Source: Gongronella butleri | Taxonomy: Eukaryota > Mucoromycota > Mucoromycetes > Mucorales > Cunninghamellaceae | NCBI GenBank assembly: GCA_025201375.1 | Contig: JAIWZP010000006.1 | Span: 620,001 to 684,000, forward strand | Length of the DNA: 64,000 nucleotides | Direction of reading: 5' to 3' | Shown here: one piece after another, positions 1 to 11,199 of the stretch | How positions within the stretch are numbered: position 1 is the stretch's first letter | How the letters are laid out: every line of letters begins with the position of its first letter | The notes under the pieces: generated by a model | The model's input: the letters and a program-made list of their open reading frames with translations, nothing else | Databases searched by the model: none | Told to the model about the DNA's origin: nothing | Position numbers and translations under genes: made by a program

Positions 1-450
1 AGTCAGGACGAATCCGGCCGATTTTTTTGAACTAGGAAATGCCAAGAGCCTCCTACAGTACACGAGTACAGTAATTGTACTACTGTATTTGTCTATTTCG
101 CATTTATCTCACCATCTGCTATTCTGCTTGGTCAGCTCCGCTCAAAATAGCTGCATCGCATTCAACGCATGCAAATTTGCAGCAAAAAACTTAATACCCC
201 AAAGCGCTACAAGGGGTCACTCAGATTAGGGGTGCTCATGCAGTACTGTACATTTCAATCTTAGAAAACGCCACATTTGGGAAATTTCGAAGTCCGACAC
301 GCCAATGCATCCCAAACAGGTAACTCCGATGATTTGCTATTGGCAGACAAAATGGAAGGTCGATCAAACAACGTACTGTAAGAAAAATGCCCATGAAGAA
401 AGAGTGACGCATGAACCATGAACAACGCCGATCGACTGAGAAAATTGCAG
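1..450 (+). repeat. Dispersed repeat family A, copy 1
   Basis: Non-coding sequence that recurs in degenerate form, same orientation, at about 5200-5590 and in part at 50380-50640. Shared blocks include a stretch ending in CCGATTTTTTTG, the phrase CCGCTCAAAA, GCAAATTTGCA, AAAGCGCTAC, GGGGTCACTCA, and AGAGTGACGCATGAA. No reading frame is conserved between the copies, so this looks like an old non-coding repeat or the relic of a mobile element. Confidence 0.6.
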
Positions 451-594
451 GATAGGGTGGAGGTTGCGGGGATGGAGATACTGTAAAGTCGCTCGCTAAT
501 TTACTTCTTGTTTCTATTTATTTTTTATGGCGGGGCTGATCGGCGGAATACCTAATTTTTACTGTAAAGATGACACCGCCGGTATGATGGTGTG

Positions 595-1175
595 GCCTAG
601 CTAGGATTTTCTGTTCATAAATCGAGAATTGGGCAGCTGCATTTTTGACTTTAATCTCTTGCTGAGCGCCCAGGAATGCACTGAGATGAACTAACGCGAT
701 GCCCCTGGATGTAAAATTTGATTTGGAATCGAATGGTGTTACTTTCGAGCCTTGCTCGTTTAATAAAAACACCTGATAATCGCACTTTTACCGCCGCCAA
801 AGGCCAAAATCGCGTAAAATCGCGTAAAGTGCGATTATCTCGAAATTTTATTAAGTTAACGGACACCGTGTGAAAACTTTATTCGATTCTAAATCAAATT
901 TTACATCTGGTTACATGAACAGAATTACGAATTGAGCGATTTTTGAAGCACTTGTATTAGAGCAAACTTCAAAGACAGGGCGAAACCGGCGCAAATCGCT
1001 CAAGTGCTCCAAATCCAGCAACCTGACATGCATTTCAGACTTCACCATGCGATTTAGAATCATTAATTACCCCTAGAAAGTCTGTCAAAGCATCGCAAAT
1101 GCAGAGCCAAGTGCACTCAAAGTGCCAATTCGATTGCCCAATTCTCGATTTATCAACAGAAAATCCTATCTAGGC
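595..1175. mobile_element. 581-bp terminal-inverted-repeat element (MITE) with 10-bp target duplication
   Basis: The left end (from 595, GCCTAGCTAGGATTTTCTG) and the right end (reading back from 1175, GCCTAGATAGGATTTTCTG) form inverted repeats of about 42 bp, continuing through AAATCGAGAATTGGGCA in both arms. The element is flanked by a perfect 10-bp direct repeat, TGATGGTGTG, at 585-594 and 1176-1185. It has no transposase. A 9-11 bp duplication is what Mutator-like elements make, so a non-autonomous MULE-type element is the best guess. A smaller palindrome is nested inside it. Confidence 0.75.
708..908. repeat. Nested imperfect palindrome of about 200 bp
   Basis: Two pairs of inverted arms share one centre near 808: 708-734 (GATGTAAAATTTGATTTGGA...) matches the reverse complement of 881-908, and 776-791 (GATAATCGCACTTTTA) matches the reverse complement of 825-839. 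Its centre differs from that of the surrounding 581-bp element (885), so it appears to be a separate foldback unit that inserted into it. I could not fix a target duplication for it. Confidence 0.55.
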
Positions 1176-1185
1176 TGATGGTGTG

Positions 1186-2640
1186 GGGTGAACGGGTGTT
1201 TCTGACTGTGACTGACGAATGGAAGACCGGATCTTCCTATATTATTATGAATTATGATACATCCAGTACAGAGATACAGTATGTAGATGGATTGATTATT
1301 GGCTTCTTTTTTTGCTGTACCCTCTGAGCTGCTGAGAGATGCAGACATTTTGGCCAGCCATACAAATAAAATCGCTCGGGCAATCCTTCCGTACAACCAG
1401 CAACAAGTACCGATTTTACATGAAGCGCCATGGCAAGATGAAAGATATTTTGAGTTTTTTTGTACAATATGAGCTACAGTAATGTTGTCGTAGAAGAGGC
1501 CTTCTTCCCTCAACACTACTACAGTACTGTAGGAGGTGAAGGCACAAGGCCCAAAACACCACCGTTCATACCGCCGCAACATGCCAGGCAAACGTTTCTG
1601 GCAACCTCGAGATCCAGCAGGTCGAAAATTGGTAAAAAATGGCCAAGTCAGCTCAAGACATTTACAGTACGGCAAATTCTTCTATGATACTGTACAGTAC
1701 TGTACCGTACTGTATTTTTCCGCGTGGTGCGTGCCAGAAAGCAAAATAGCGAAGAAAAAAGGGGGTTTCAGATTTTGGCATTTTGTCTGCCTGTTGTAGT
1801 GCCTCCAGAAAAAAAACTACAGCAGAGCTGAACGTCTCACGCAGTCGCCACAACGTCTTTTCCAACCAAAGGTTTATTTTGGAAACGCTAGTCTTTGTAC
1901 TGTACCGCACCATACTGCAGCTACCGGCAGCACCAGTCTGCCTGCCGCATAACTTGGCGGATATCATAGAGAGGCCGTCCTGAACGTGCTTGAGAATGCT
2001 GTTTCGTTGATCGGTAGTTACTTTGCCCATTCTACAGTATTGACCGTTGGTGGCCCCGTTGGCGTTTGAGCTTTCTTTGCGTGTGCTGCGTCCCCCAGCA
2101 GCAGAGTTGGTGCCACCGCCATTTCCTGTGTTTTCTCGAGCAGCTTGATGAAATAGGCGCATTGCTGTAGATTTTGAAATCCGAAGCTCAGCGGCAAGCA
2201 ACCGTCGTAATCGATTTCCCATTAGCAATTTTTTTGTTACAGTATGATATCATACAATGCTTACCGATATTGTTGTGAATATTTCACCATGATGATGTTT
2301 TACCAAAGATGAAAAAGAGCGAGAGATGAATGATGAGTCCCACTTTTATACATTAGCGGTAAACCCAGTTGGCGAAGTGTAGTAGTAAAGCAAACAAACA
2401 GCTCAAACGCGGTGGTCACACATGTCGTTGGACGACGTGTTGGGCAGGCCGATCAAATGCCACACATTTTATTTGTTAACCGCGAGGCTAAAGGAGGAGT
2501 AGAGTAGTGCGGTGTTGTGCATTTACAGTAATTACCGTAGCTACAGTAGGTCGAACGACGCGATGGGACGCTTGCATTTTGATCGATTACTGTACTTTGC
2601 TTTTTTTCATCATGACATCACGCTCCGTTTAGTAGGGATT
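1186..2640. other. Gene-free stretch with TACAGTACTGTA-type palindromes and a possible minus-strand transposase fragment
   Basis: The minus strand is open over 1662-2228. Its translation contains two stretches that could be helix-turn-helix parts of a Tc1/mariner-type transposase (SKSTAMRLFHQ, and TTDQRNSILKHVQDGLSM). Palindromes related to TACAGTACTGTA lie at about 1518 and 1688-1715, the same motif that borders the plus-strand element starting near 2640. No catalytic region is visible, so this is at most a fragment. I see no host gene in the rest. Confidence 0.3.
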
Positions 2641-3110
2641 ATTACAGTACTACTACGCCCGCCAAGCAAATGAAATAATCTACAGTACTGTATGATTCTG
2701 ATGAAGTGGAATCTGTTGTCTCTCTTGCATCCATGGAGGACGATGAAGTAGGATCACTTATGAGCACTTTTGAGGCTGTTGAAGAAGGCCCTCCTTCCAA
2801 GAAGGATCCCACACGAGGCGAATTGGTGACTTTCAACATGTACCGTGCCTCGAGGGTTAATTACTGTATGCGCGACGTAGTGAACCAATGCTGGAAATTG
2901 TCAAAGGTGAACCTTCTCGAGGCAAGAATCTTGTGCTGACGCCTAAACATGGCCAATACCGCGTTTACACGCCTGTGTTCTTGGACGAAGCTGACTTCAA
3001 TTTGCATCTGCGTCGTAGATTTGGATGGTCAAAACGCGGCACAACGCCCAAGAAGGTTCTGGTGCATGCCTTCCTCCAACGGCCCCCAATGTCACGATTT
3101 TTGGGGCCAT

Positions 3111-3845
3111 ACAGTACTGTAATACTGTACTGTACATACCGTATAATAATACTACGTACGTATTATTGTGACGATCCTCTGCTGGACCGTCCTCTTGCTG
3201 CGGTGTTGGGGCCCAACGGGCCAGCGTCTCGGGCGCAAGCACGGAGCGCAAAGTGGGGCGGCGACGGGCCACGTCGACGGCCCGTTTAACAACGAGACGT
3301 TCGCGACGTGGTTGTTGTTGTGCGTGGCGTGAAGCAGCGCCACGGATATGGCGAGCGGGGCGCTCGTGGACTCTATTGTTGGTAGGGCGCATCTTGATAT
3401 TGGTGACAAACAAGGAGTTTTATTGTAATAGCAAGAGGGGGGTTCAGGGGAGGAGAAACGGTGTTGAAAGGGTAAAGAAAAAAAGAAAAGAAAAAAAAGG
3501 GGAAAAGGAAAGTGGCGGGTCTTTTATGTGCGACAAGGCCAATTGGTCTGCAGCCTTGGCGCACAGACAGATCGAGATTCCAGCGGCGCAGCAAAAGGAG
3601 AAAAAGCGGGGCAGGCAAAGGAGAAGATCGGCCATTGCTCGATGGGGAGAGCAGCTACAAACTTGTGAGAGGGTGCGTTTGAAAGCCACGAGCCATGGCC
3701 AGATGATGGTGTTGGAATTGGGCGGCGGCCAAAGGAAAAGAGAAGGAATGGAAACAAAAAGGAACGAAAGGGAGCAAGAAAAAAAAAAGAGTTGTGGACA
3801 ATGCTCACGAATTGGATCGTGACACGTACGGTAATACCGGTATAC
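3111..3845. mobile_element. Probable insertion separating transposase regions 1 and 2
   Basis: Protein similarity stops at about 3100 and resumes at about 3880. The intervening sequence starts with TACAGTACTGTAATACTG and ends with a related palindromic run (GGTAATACCGGTATACCGGT) near 3830-3850, suggesting a second Tc1-like non-autonomous element. It contains open frames on both strands but nothing I recognise. Exact borders are uncertain. Confidence 0.35.
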
Positions 3846-4145
3846 CGGTAATATGTGAACTTGGTATCGTCAACCTGACAATGCGCACCCCCAAGACAAG
3901 CAGCATGGTGACGCTTCCAAACGGCAAGAAAGGTAAAGTCAAGGCTGGCACCAGAACAAGGATGACTTTTTTTGGCCTTCATTGACAACATTACCACCGT
4001 CCTCCTCCGCAGCCTAGAGGACGCAGGCATCGTGGGCGGCCGCTACATTGTGATTTACAATGCGCCCATCCACAAGTGTGAGAGCGTGAGCGAGGTCATC
4101 ACCAGGCGCGGCTTCAAACCTTTGTACTGGCACCTGCTGCTGTCT

Positions 4146-4851
4146 GCGTACCTACAATTTTTCGATGTTTAGTATGAATTGGGCCATTCGTTTCCTCCGC
4201 CTCAGGGACGTGCCTTTGCCTTTTTCTTTTCCCTTGTCTTTTTTTTTTTTACTAGCCTTTGACCTGTTTGCATTATTGATCACCTTTGTAGCTTGAGAGA
4301 GAAAAAGAAAGAAAGAAAGAGTAAAAAGGGCGCGCATTCAAAAGTCGCCCCTTTTGTATTTTTCGCGTTGCGCGTGCTCTAAACTTGTCGATCAGCGCTG
4401 CCCGAGGACCCAAAAAAGCAAAGGTGCGAAAGGCCAAAGCAAAATAAGACGAAAACTCTTATATCATATTCCATACTCCTTTGTTGTTCGAGTGTTCCCC
4501 GGCTCCACTGTAGTTTTGCTTTTACAAGCATGGAGGTACGATCAGAGGTCGATGCACTTGGCACGCACACACTTAAAAAAAAAAGAGAGAGAGAAAGAAA
4601 GAGGTCGAGAGAAGAGTCCAAATGCAACACAAAGACGGGAACTGTTATACCTGCCTTTCGTTCAAGTATGCCTGCACCCTGTCGCCGCCATACCTGTGCA
4701 TGCATGCAAGCTACAAAGGTGATCAATAATGCAAACAGGTCAAAGGCTAGTAAAAAAAAAAAAAAGACAAGGGAAAAGAAAAGGCACGTCCCTGAGGCGG
4801 AGAAAACGAATTGCCCAATTCATACTAAACATCGAAAAATTGTAGGTACGC
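4146..4851. mobile_element. 706-bp element with about 145-bp inverted repeats and 10-bp target duplication, inside the dead transposase
   Basis: The left terminal repeat (4146-4295) and the right one (4707-4851) are near-perfect inverted copies starting GCGTACCTACAATTTTTCG. A perfect 10-bp direct repeat, GCTGCTGTCT, flanks the element (4136-4145 and 4852-4861). Removing the element and one copy of the duplication brings the transposase frame from the piece at 3972-4145 directly into SPYNSPFLNPIEEFW, which shows this is an insertion. The 410-bp interior codes for nothing recognisable. Long arms plus a 10-bp duplication suggest a non-autonomous Mutator-like (MULE) element. Confidence 0.85.
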
Positions 4852-5085
4852 GCTGCTGTCTCCGTACAACAGCCCATTCCTCAATCCGATTGAGGAATTC
4901 TGGGCGAAGAAGGTAAAAGCTGGTGTGCGCAGGTCGCCTCTCGACGATCAAGATTATGATATTCCCTTTTGCCACGAATTGAAGAGGCTGCTGCTAGGTA
5001 TGACGCTATGACACCCCAAGATTGCGAGGGGTGCGTGGATCCAGCACAGCCTCTCTACTGTATCTACAGTATTACTGTACAAATA

Positions 5086-6199
5086 GCGTTTTTATCCGAT
5101 CATTATTGAATGAGATCAAGTAATAAAATTTGTGTGAGATCTCCGAAATTTGGATTACTGTACATAATTTTGAGAGCCACCAGCCGGTGGGTACTGTACT
5201 TCATCAGGACGGGCCCGCCCGATTTTTTTGGACTCGAAAATGCCAAAAACGTCATATTTGCACTATTTTGCATTTATATCGCCATCCGCATGGCCGACCC
5301 CGCTCAAAAATTACGGCATCGCGTTCAGTGCAAAATTTGCAACAAAAACGCTTAAACCCCCAAATAAAGCGCTACGACCACGTTTGAAAAATTCAGGGGT
5401 CACTCAGGGGTCACGATTTTCAATCTCAGAAATGCCAAATTTGGGAAATTTTGAACTCCGAGTGATCAATGCATCCCAAACAGGTAACTCTGACAATTTG
5501 CTAGTGGCGGACAAAATGGCAGATCGCCCCAAAGTAAGAAAAATGCACAAAGAGTGACGCATGAATGGCGATTGACTGAGAAAAATGCCTACTTTGGGCA
5601 AGATTTTTTTGCAAAAATTAAGGTTTAACACTTCCGAATTTAGGTGCGTAAATTGCATGGAATTTTTTTGCAGATTTTTGTGCGCTGTACTGTTGTACAA
5701 CAGTAGAGTGGGCTGCCGCAAGCTGGTACAGTAATGTGGTGAATGTGTCATGATCCCATCTGGACAAATTCTTTTTTTTTCTTCTCACTTTTCTCCTCAC
5801 CCGATTACCAAACCACCTCCAACACACGCCCAAGGTCGCCAGATTCTCAACACTCTTTTCCCCATCTCGCTGGCACCTCTGGATCGTGCGCAATCGCTGT
5901 TTTCCTTTTTTCCTTCTTTATTTTACGCGTCGGGGCGCGACGCGACGCGCCCAATCCCGCCTAATTCCGCTCGGCATTGTTGTGCGACCTCGGTGGCAGA
6001 CCCCCGTCCGTTGGTCGCCAACGCCGTGGCTCTCCCCCTGTTTCCCCCTTTTTTTTCCCTTCTTTTTTTTCCTTACCTTTCCTGTCTGTTTCCCTTTTTT
6101 TTCTTTTCTTTTTCTTTACCGTTCTCAACACCAGCATCGCTCGTCCCCAACTCTCTCCCCTAGTGTTGACCAATAAAAGAGGCTATTCCCCCTCACCAC
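5086..6199. other. Gene-free stretch with repeat A copy 2 and long pyrimidine tracts
   Basis: Positions 5200-5590 are a second copy of dispersed repeat A. Positions 5760-6180 are strongly pyrimidine-rich on the plus strand (C/T runs such as 6041-6120), which elsewhere in this window marks the region just upstream of a start codon. A small open frame follows at 6200. Confidence 0.5.
5200..5590 (+). repeat. Dispersed repeat family A, copy 2
   Basis: Matches copy 1 from TCAGGACG-GGCC through CGATTTTTTTGGACTCGAAA, GCATTTATATCGCC, CCGCTCAAAAATTACGG, GGGGTCACTCA and AGAGTGACGCATGAA, in the same order and orientation. Confidence 0.65.
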
Positions 6200-6424
6200 A
6201 TGACTGATCCGTCTTACACGCCAACAAGCTCGCTGCCACCCGCACCACGCCGCATACGCGGCTACGCGGCTCGACAAGAGCGTCGTGCGGCTCGCCAGGC
6301 CGAGCCCGTGCCAAGCGTCGCCGCCCAGCAAGGTCGGACGCGTCGACGCCGACGAAGACAACATCATGGACACAGGGATGAGAGCGGGCCGGACCATGAC
6401 AGAATGACCGATGCAAAAAGTTAA
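6200..6424 (+). CDS. Possible small basic protein, unrecognised
   Basis: An ATG-started frame of 74 codons, rich in Arg (an RRRRRR run, and RGYAARQERRAARQAE), preceded by the kind of pyrimidine-rich leader seen before genuine genes here. There is no known domain and no clear intron. It could be the only coding exon of a lineage-specific gene, or chance. It stands alone in a repeat-rich stretch, which lowers confidence. Confidence 0.25.
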   Translation: MTDPSYTPTSSLPPAPRRIRGYAARQERRAARQAEPVPSVAAQQGRTRRRRRRQHHGHRDESGPDHDRMTDAKS

Positions 6425-9224
6425 AACCCAAGCTACTGTAGCGCCCTGTAAATCATCCCATTAGATTCTTTGCCCCTTGTTTTTTTATTAGATCTGAAAT
6501 AAAAATCGGGGGTTGACTAGACAGTTGTCGAACAAATCGCCATTGAATTTTTTGTTGAAAAAGTGTATTTCCTCGATCAGTTTTTTTGATCAGATCGCCG
6601 TGAAACTTGTTTCATTCGGTGGAGATTCACCAGCAGCATTTGACACGTTAAAAGCATCGTTGGTTATTTTTCCAGTTGTCGAGAAGAGCAAGTTTGAAAA
6701 TTGATCCAATGTTTGATCATCGACTTTTGCAAGCGGGCAAAGTTCATCAATAATCGGGCAAGCAAACAATCAGGAAATGACACCCGAGTGCGTTTCTTTC
6801 GATCGGTGCCATTTCACCGCGATCCACAAATATTTTGAGAGACTTGTGCCGCCGGCGGATTTGTGGAAATGTCAAAATTTTGGATTCATCTGCAGAATGA
6901 CTCGGTCGACTCCTGGTTTGAACGGTTTTTCAAGAGTCGCGTCGGTACAGCAAAACATTATGTGTAGATTTTGGGCCACCCACCAAGCACCAACCATGAT
7001 GATTTATGGCATTTAATTCTGCATTTGTACAGTAAAAATGTCGAGATTTCGAATTCATCTGCAAAACAACGATCCAGTCAACCTTGGCTTCTTGGGGGTT
7101 CATGTTGTGTTGTTGAATAAGGCGCGGCGAAATAGTCAAAGGGCAAAGGTTGGGAGGCAATCGATTCATGATTTGTGTTGGTCATCCATGGATTTGTGCC
7201 AATTCTTGAAAACGGCGCATGTCACGAAAACGGCCCGATCAACTAACATCTAGTTTTTTTAATTTTTCTTTCAAAGAGAGACGCTGAAAAAGCCAAGTGG
7301 CAAAGTTTGGCGATGATCGAATCATGATTTTACGGCGAAATACAAAAACACGCTACAGCCAAATTTTCAGCAATGTCGTGCTACCCGACAAACCACATGA
7401 TTGACCTTTGGATTTTTATTTTTTTCTGAGAAGAGAGGAGCAACGTCCACTACATGTAAAAGTTTCGTGGAGCTGCGATGAGTCCTTGCTTGGTGACGAA
7501 TTTTTTTTTCAAATTTAGAAAAAAAAAGGTGGGTCAGGTCAAAATGCATCTGGAGGGCCCCCCGCTTTGAGAGACTCAAGTCTCTCATATCCGTTTGGCA
7601 ACCTACACATTGTACATCTGAAAGACCCGTCATTAGGTGCATAACCCCCCTCTTCCTAAGCAAATCTGCAATAAAAATCGGAGGTCGATCAAGTTGATTC
7701 CGAGAAAATGATGATTAAAGTCAAATGTTAGAAAATGGATTTTCTTGGTCAGTTTTGGTCGCATGCCCAAGAAATTGGGCTCATTCGACAGACATTCGAA
7801 TGGCACATCTTTTGTCACAGCAACGCACCTCGGTTATTCTCTGTCCATTGTCTATAAAATTGGGATTGAAATGATTGATCACGCGTTGCAAGTGGACCAA
7901 GATCACGCATCGACTTTGTCGGGCTGGGACAAAATGACGCGCGAGCGCGTCGCTTCCCGCATGTGCAAGTTTCAACATGATCGAGGCACAATTTATCGAG
8001 CAACAGCGGAAAAGGATGATTTATCAACAAATGTCAATTTGCTCGTCAGCGACCTGATCGACCCCCAATTTTTACGATTTTTCTGAAAAGAGAATGGCCA
8101 AAATGCCGTAACTGACAAGTTTCAAGTAGCTGTTGTCACTTGACAGCGCGTCATATCGATTTGGAAAATCGTGCCTTTTTCACGAATTTTCCAAGGGGTA
8201 CAGTCGAGAATTTTTGCCTATTTTCGATTTGTAAAATTGAGGTTGCTGGATCGTCACGCCAATCACGCCCACGGTGAACATGCCGTGTTTGTTGACGGAA
8301 ATGCCATAAAAACATGACGTTCATCATCTGGTTTTGACGATACATGCGATTACCTGCATTTCACAACGGCATTTGATCCCAAGGCTATGTCAACGACAAC
8401 AGGCCACAACGGCTAGAAACAAGAAACATTGGAAAGAGCACACTCTTACGCGCCCGTAAATACTTGCGATCTGAAAAAATAATGCAATTCTGGTCGAGCA
8501 CACGCGCGACAAAAATGGTCTTTTTTTCGTCAACTTAAGATCGGCAATACTTCGCCCCGCGTCCATGATGGCCGCCCGTGGCCATCTTCAATTCAATGCG
8601 CCTGGAGCATGACTTGCTGGTGGACGCGTCGGCGCGGCTCCAAGACGTGTTCCTAGCGCGTCATTCGCCTGCAAATTTAAATCCAAAATCACAGATTACT
8701 CGCCACTGGGCAGATCGATCACTGTCCTTTTTGTCTTTTTTTCGTGGTATCTCCACGCGCTTCATAATGCGTGCGAATTTGACGGAATTCTGGAGACCCG
8801 TTTTTGCGATTTTGGTTTTGGCGGCTCGCGACGGCTAAATTCTGATTTGTGAGTGGCGCGCGCCCCAATGATGAAAGGCGGCCGCCACGACGCGTCCCAC
8901 TTGGCTGTTCACGTTTGGACGCGTGTCGGGCTTTGTCATTGGAAGATCAGGGTCAAACGAGCCGATTTAGTGAAATAAAAACTCGGTGCCGTCGCGACCA
9001 TGGACTGTGAATCACGGGTGACGCGTTCTCTGTCGATGCAGACACGCATTCTGCATTTTTTATCATGTCAGGCCACCGGGCTACCGCCATACTCTGTCTG
9101 TTGGCGACAAAATCGGTGTTGTTTAAATCAGGCAACGGGGGCAAAATGGCCCCGACCACACTTGTTTGAATTCTCTTTCCGACTTTTTTTTTTTTTTTTT
9201 CACTTTCGTTGATCAACGTTGACT
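6425..9224. other. AT-rich gene-free stretch with degenerate repeats, including repeat B copy 1
   Basis: Phrases such as TTCATCTGCA(G/A)AA, GGATTCATC and AAAAATCGG(G/A)GGT recur between 6490-7300 and 7640-8100, suggesting an old, degraded internal duplication. Positions 8150-8850 are a copy of dispersed repeat B. No conserved reading frame is seen, and no promoter or RNA gene could be recognised. Confidence 0.5.
8150..8850 (+). repeat. Dispersed repeat family B, copy 1
   Basis: Contains the family hallmarks in order: TTTTCCAAGGGGTACAGTC, then GGACGCGTCGGCGCGGCTCC, then a block with AAATCCAAAATCACAGATTACTCG..., then TTTTTCGTGG, GCGCTTCAT, and GCGATTTTGGTTTTGG followed by CTCGCGACG. The same order occurs at 42640-43490 and 56070-56960, and inverted at 17390-18060. 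Non-coding. Confidence 0.65.
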
Positions 9225-11199
9225 ATGAATGACGACGGGTATGTAGCGAGCGTGCGTCTTTTAATCGAGACGATTCTGACATTTTTCTTCTTTTGTCGGT
9301 GTGCACCTAGGTTGACGCAGGACGATTTCCGCAAGCTGTTGCAGACCCCTCGGCCACAACGTGGCGACGACGGCGACGACGATGCAGGTGCCAGCGGCAA
9401 GGCACAGCGATTCAAGATGCCTGCACCTAAAGCAAAGTAAGCAATTGTTGTACAAAACTGAGAGCCATTGGTTCTGACGCACGTTTTTTTTCTTCTTCTT
9501 CCTAGGCGCAACGAGGGCACGCCTGTCTTTGGCAAGCCGGCATCTCTGCGCAAAAAGTAAACTTTTTTTTTTTTTGGTGTTTCTTGATTTTATTTTTCTG
9601 ACACTCTGTTTTTATTAATTTTTTTTCCTTAGGAAGCGCGAGTCCGCAGAGGATGATGAGGAGAGTAGCAACAACAAGGGCAGCGCGTACCGCGACCGTG
9701 CAGCTGAACGGCGTGCGGGCGGCGATGAGGGCGGCGAAGACGGTGACACGGCGGAAACGTTGCTGCGGCCGATGGATGCGGCCGAGGCGCTTGATGCGCA
9801 GCAATTGTACGAGCAATCCAAGTACCTTGGCGGCGATGTGGAGCACACGCATCTTGTCAAGGGCCTGGACTATGCGCTGCTGAACAAGGTGCGGCAACAA
9901 ATGAGCGAAAAACGCGACGATGAATCCGACGATGATGAATCCAATGACGATGACGATGACGACCGGATGCTGGACAATGCGCTGGACCAGCTGGAAAGTG
10001 GCGAAGCACAACAAGAGGCGGAAGCCATGGTCATTGATGATGAATCCAAGACGGCCAAGGCGCTGCACCAATTATTCGAGATGTCGTTGTCATCATCGGG
10101 GCGCCAGCAACCACAGCAGCAAAATGCATTGTTCTTGCCAGGGCGCATGGCATTCATGTTCCCTGTGCTTGACGTGAATGAGGACAAAAAGGGCAATCGG
10201 CGGCTGCAACAATACACGGGCGATCCTTTTGCGATACTGACATCCGTCATCCGCAGCAAGGCTGAGCTGGACCAGCGGCAGGCGTCCATGGAGCTGAATG
10301 GCTGGTCAGAGCAATCAAAAAACGAAGCTCTGATGATTTGTACCAAGATTAGTCAGATCATGGCCAAGAAACCCACAAAAGCATCTGTTACCGCCGCGCA
10401 TGCGCACGTGCCTCCTCATACCCACACCGAAGCGACGACGACCACAGCGTCAGTAGCATCGTCCATTGCCGCTGCAGATGCCAATGACGACGATGACGAC
10501 GATGATATTTTTGGCAATGTTGGCAGCAATTATACCTTGGACGTGTCGTCGATTGCGCAAAAAGCGGCACCGGCCGCCACCAAAGGCCACTACTTTATGG
10601 ATGCGCAGGACCGCGACGAGATGGAGGCCATGTCAACGTCGGTCAAGACGGATGCACGCGAAGACGATGACGACGAAAAGATGCGACAAGTGGAAGATGA
10701 CGGTGCCAACGAGGAAGAACACGCCCAATTGGGCGGTGCGCGCGACGACAAGCGCAAGCGCCGATTTGACGACATGGTGGAGACCATGGACGACGAGGAC
10801 CAAGGGATGGATGTGGACAGCAACGACATTGACATGTTTGGCCTTGGCTCTGGCGCGTTGCCCACGTCCTTTAAGGACCGGCAGCGCATGGTTGTCTTGG
10901 ATGATGACGAAGAGGGCGCGTCCGCAAGCAAAAAGCCCACGACGTTGCTCATTGACCAGGGCACACACAAAAACAAGCGTGCCCAGCTGGCGCGCTGGGA
11001 CTTTGACACCGAGGAGGAATGGCAGCAGTACAAATCGACCATCGAGATCCAGCCCAAGAGCGCCGCTCAATTTGGCGTGAAAGCCGCCGACGGGCGCAAA
11101 CGCAATCGCGAACGTCGTGTCATGACGGACAAACAAAAACTTAATCGTGATTATCAGCAGGTTAAGAGCATGATGGACAAAAAGTATGGGCCCTCATGA
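9225..11199 (+). CDS. RED/IK family spliceosomal protein
   Basis: Four exons (9225-9238, 9311-9436, 9506-9556, 9633-11199; phases agree) give 585 residues. RED/IK is a component of the spliceosomal B complex and acts in the nucleus. The N terminus has the family signature FRKLLQTPRPQ, then YRDRAAERR, then LGGDVEHTHLVKGLDYALLN. The C terminus has DKQKLNRDYQ and KSMMDKKYG, like the conserved RED C-terminal region. Between them are long acidic Asp/Glu runs instead of the Arg-Glu/Asp dipeptides that named the animal protein. LPGRMAFMFPVLD lies mid-protein. The start is the first ATG, and the first exon codes for only four residues and part of a fifth. It stands at the edge of the repeat-rich left end. 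The family assignment is firm from the two signature regions. Confidence 0.9.

Larger units (their letters stand above)
2640..5085 (+). mobile_element. Remnant of a Tc1/IS630-type DDE transposon, interrupted by later insertions
   Basis: Three separated pieces of one transposase follow in order on the plus strand. The piece near 2960-3090 carries the first catalytic region (FLDEADFN, then RRFGWSKRG). The piece at 3880-4145 carries VNLTMRTPK and the second region, where the usual DNAPIHK reads YNAPIHK. The piece at 4862-4990 carries the third region (SPFLNPIEEFW, AKKVKAGVRR). The order matches transposases common in Mucorales (family recollection, not a search). TACAGTA-type sequences lie at both ends. 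The gene is dead: it is split, frameshifted near 2885, and has lost the second catalytic Asp. Confidence 0.75.

Noticed and set aside
3253..3822. 189-codon Lys/Arg-rich plus-strand frame
   Set aside because: Produced by purine-rich sequence inside the putative insertion; no start context and no domain.
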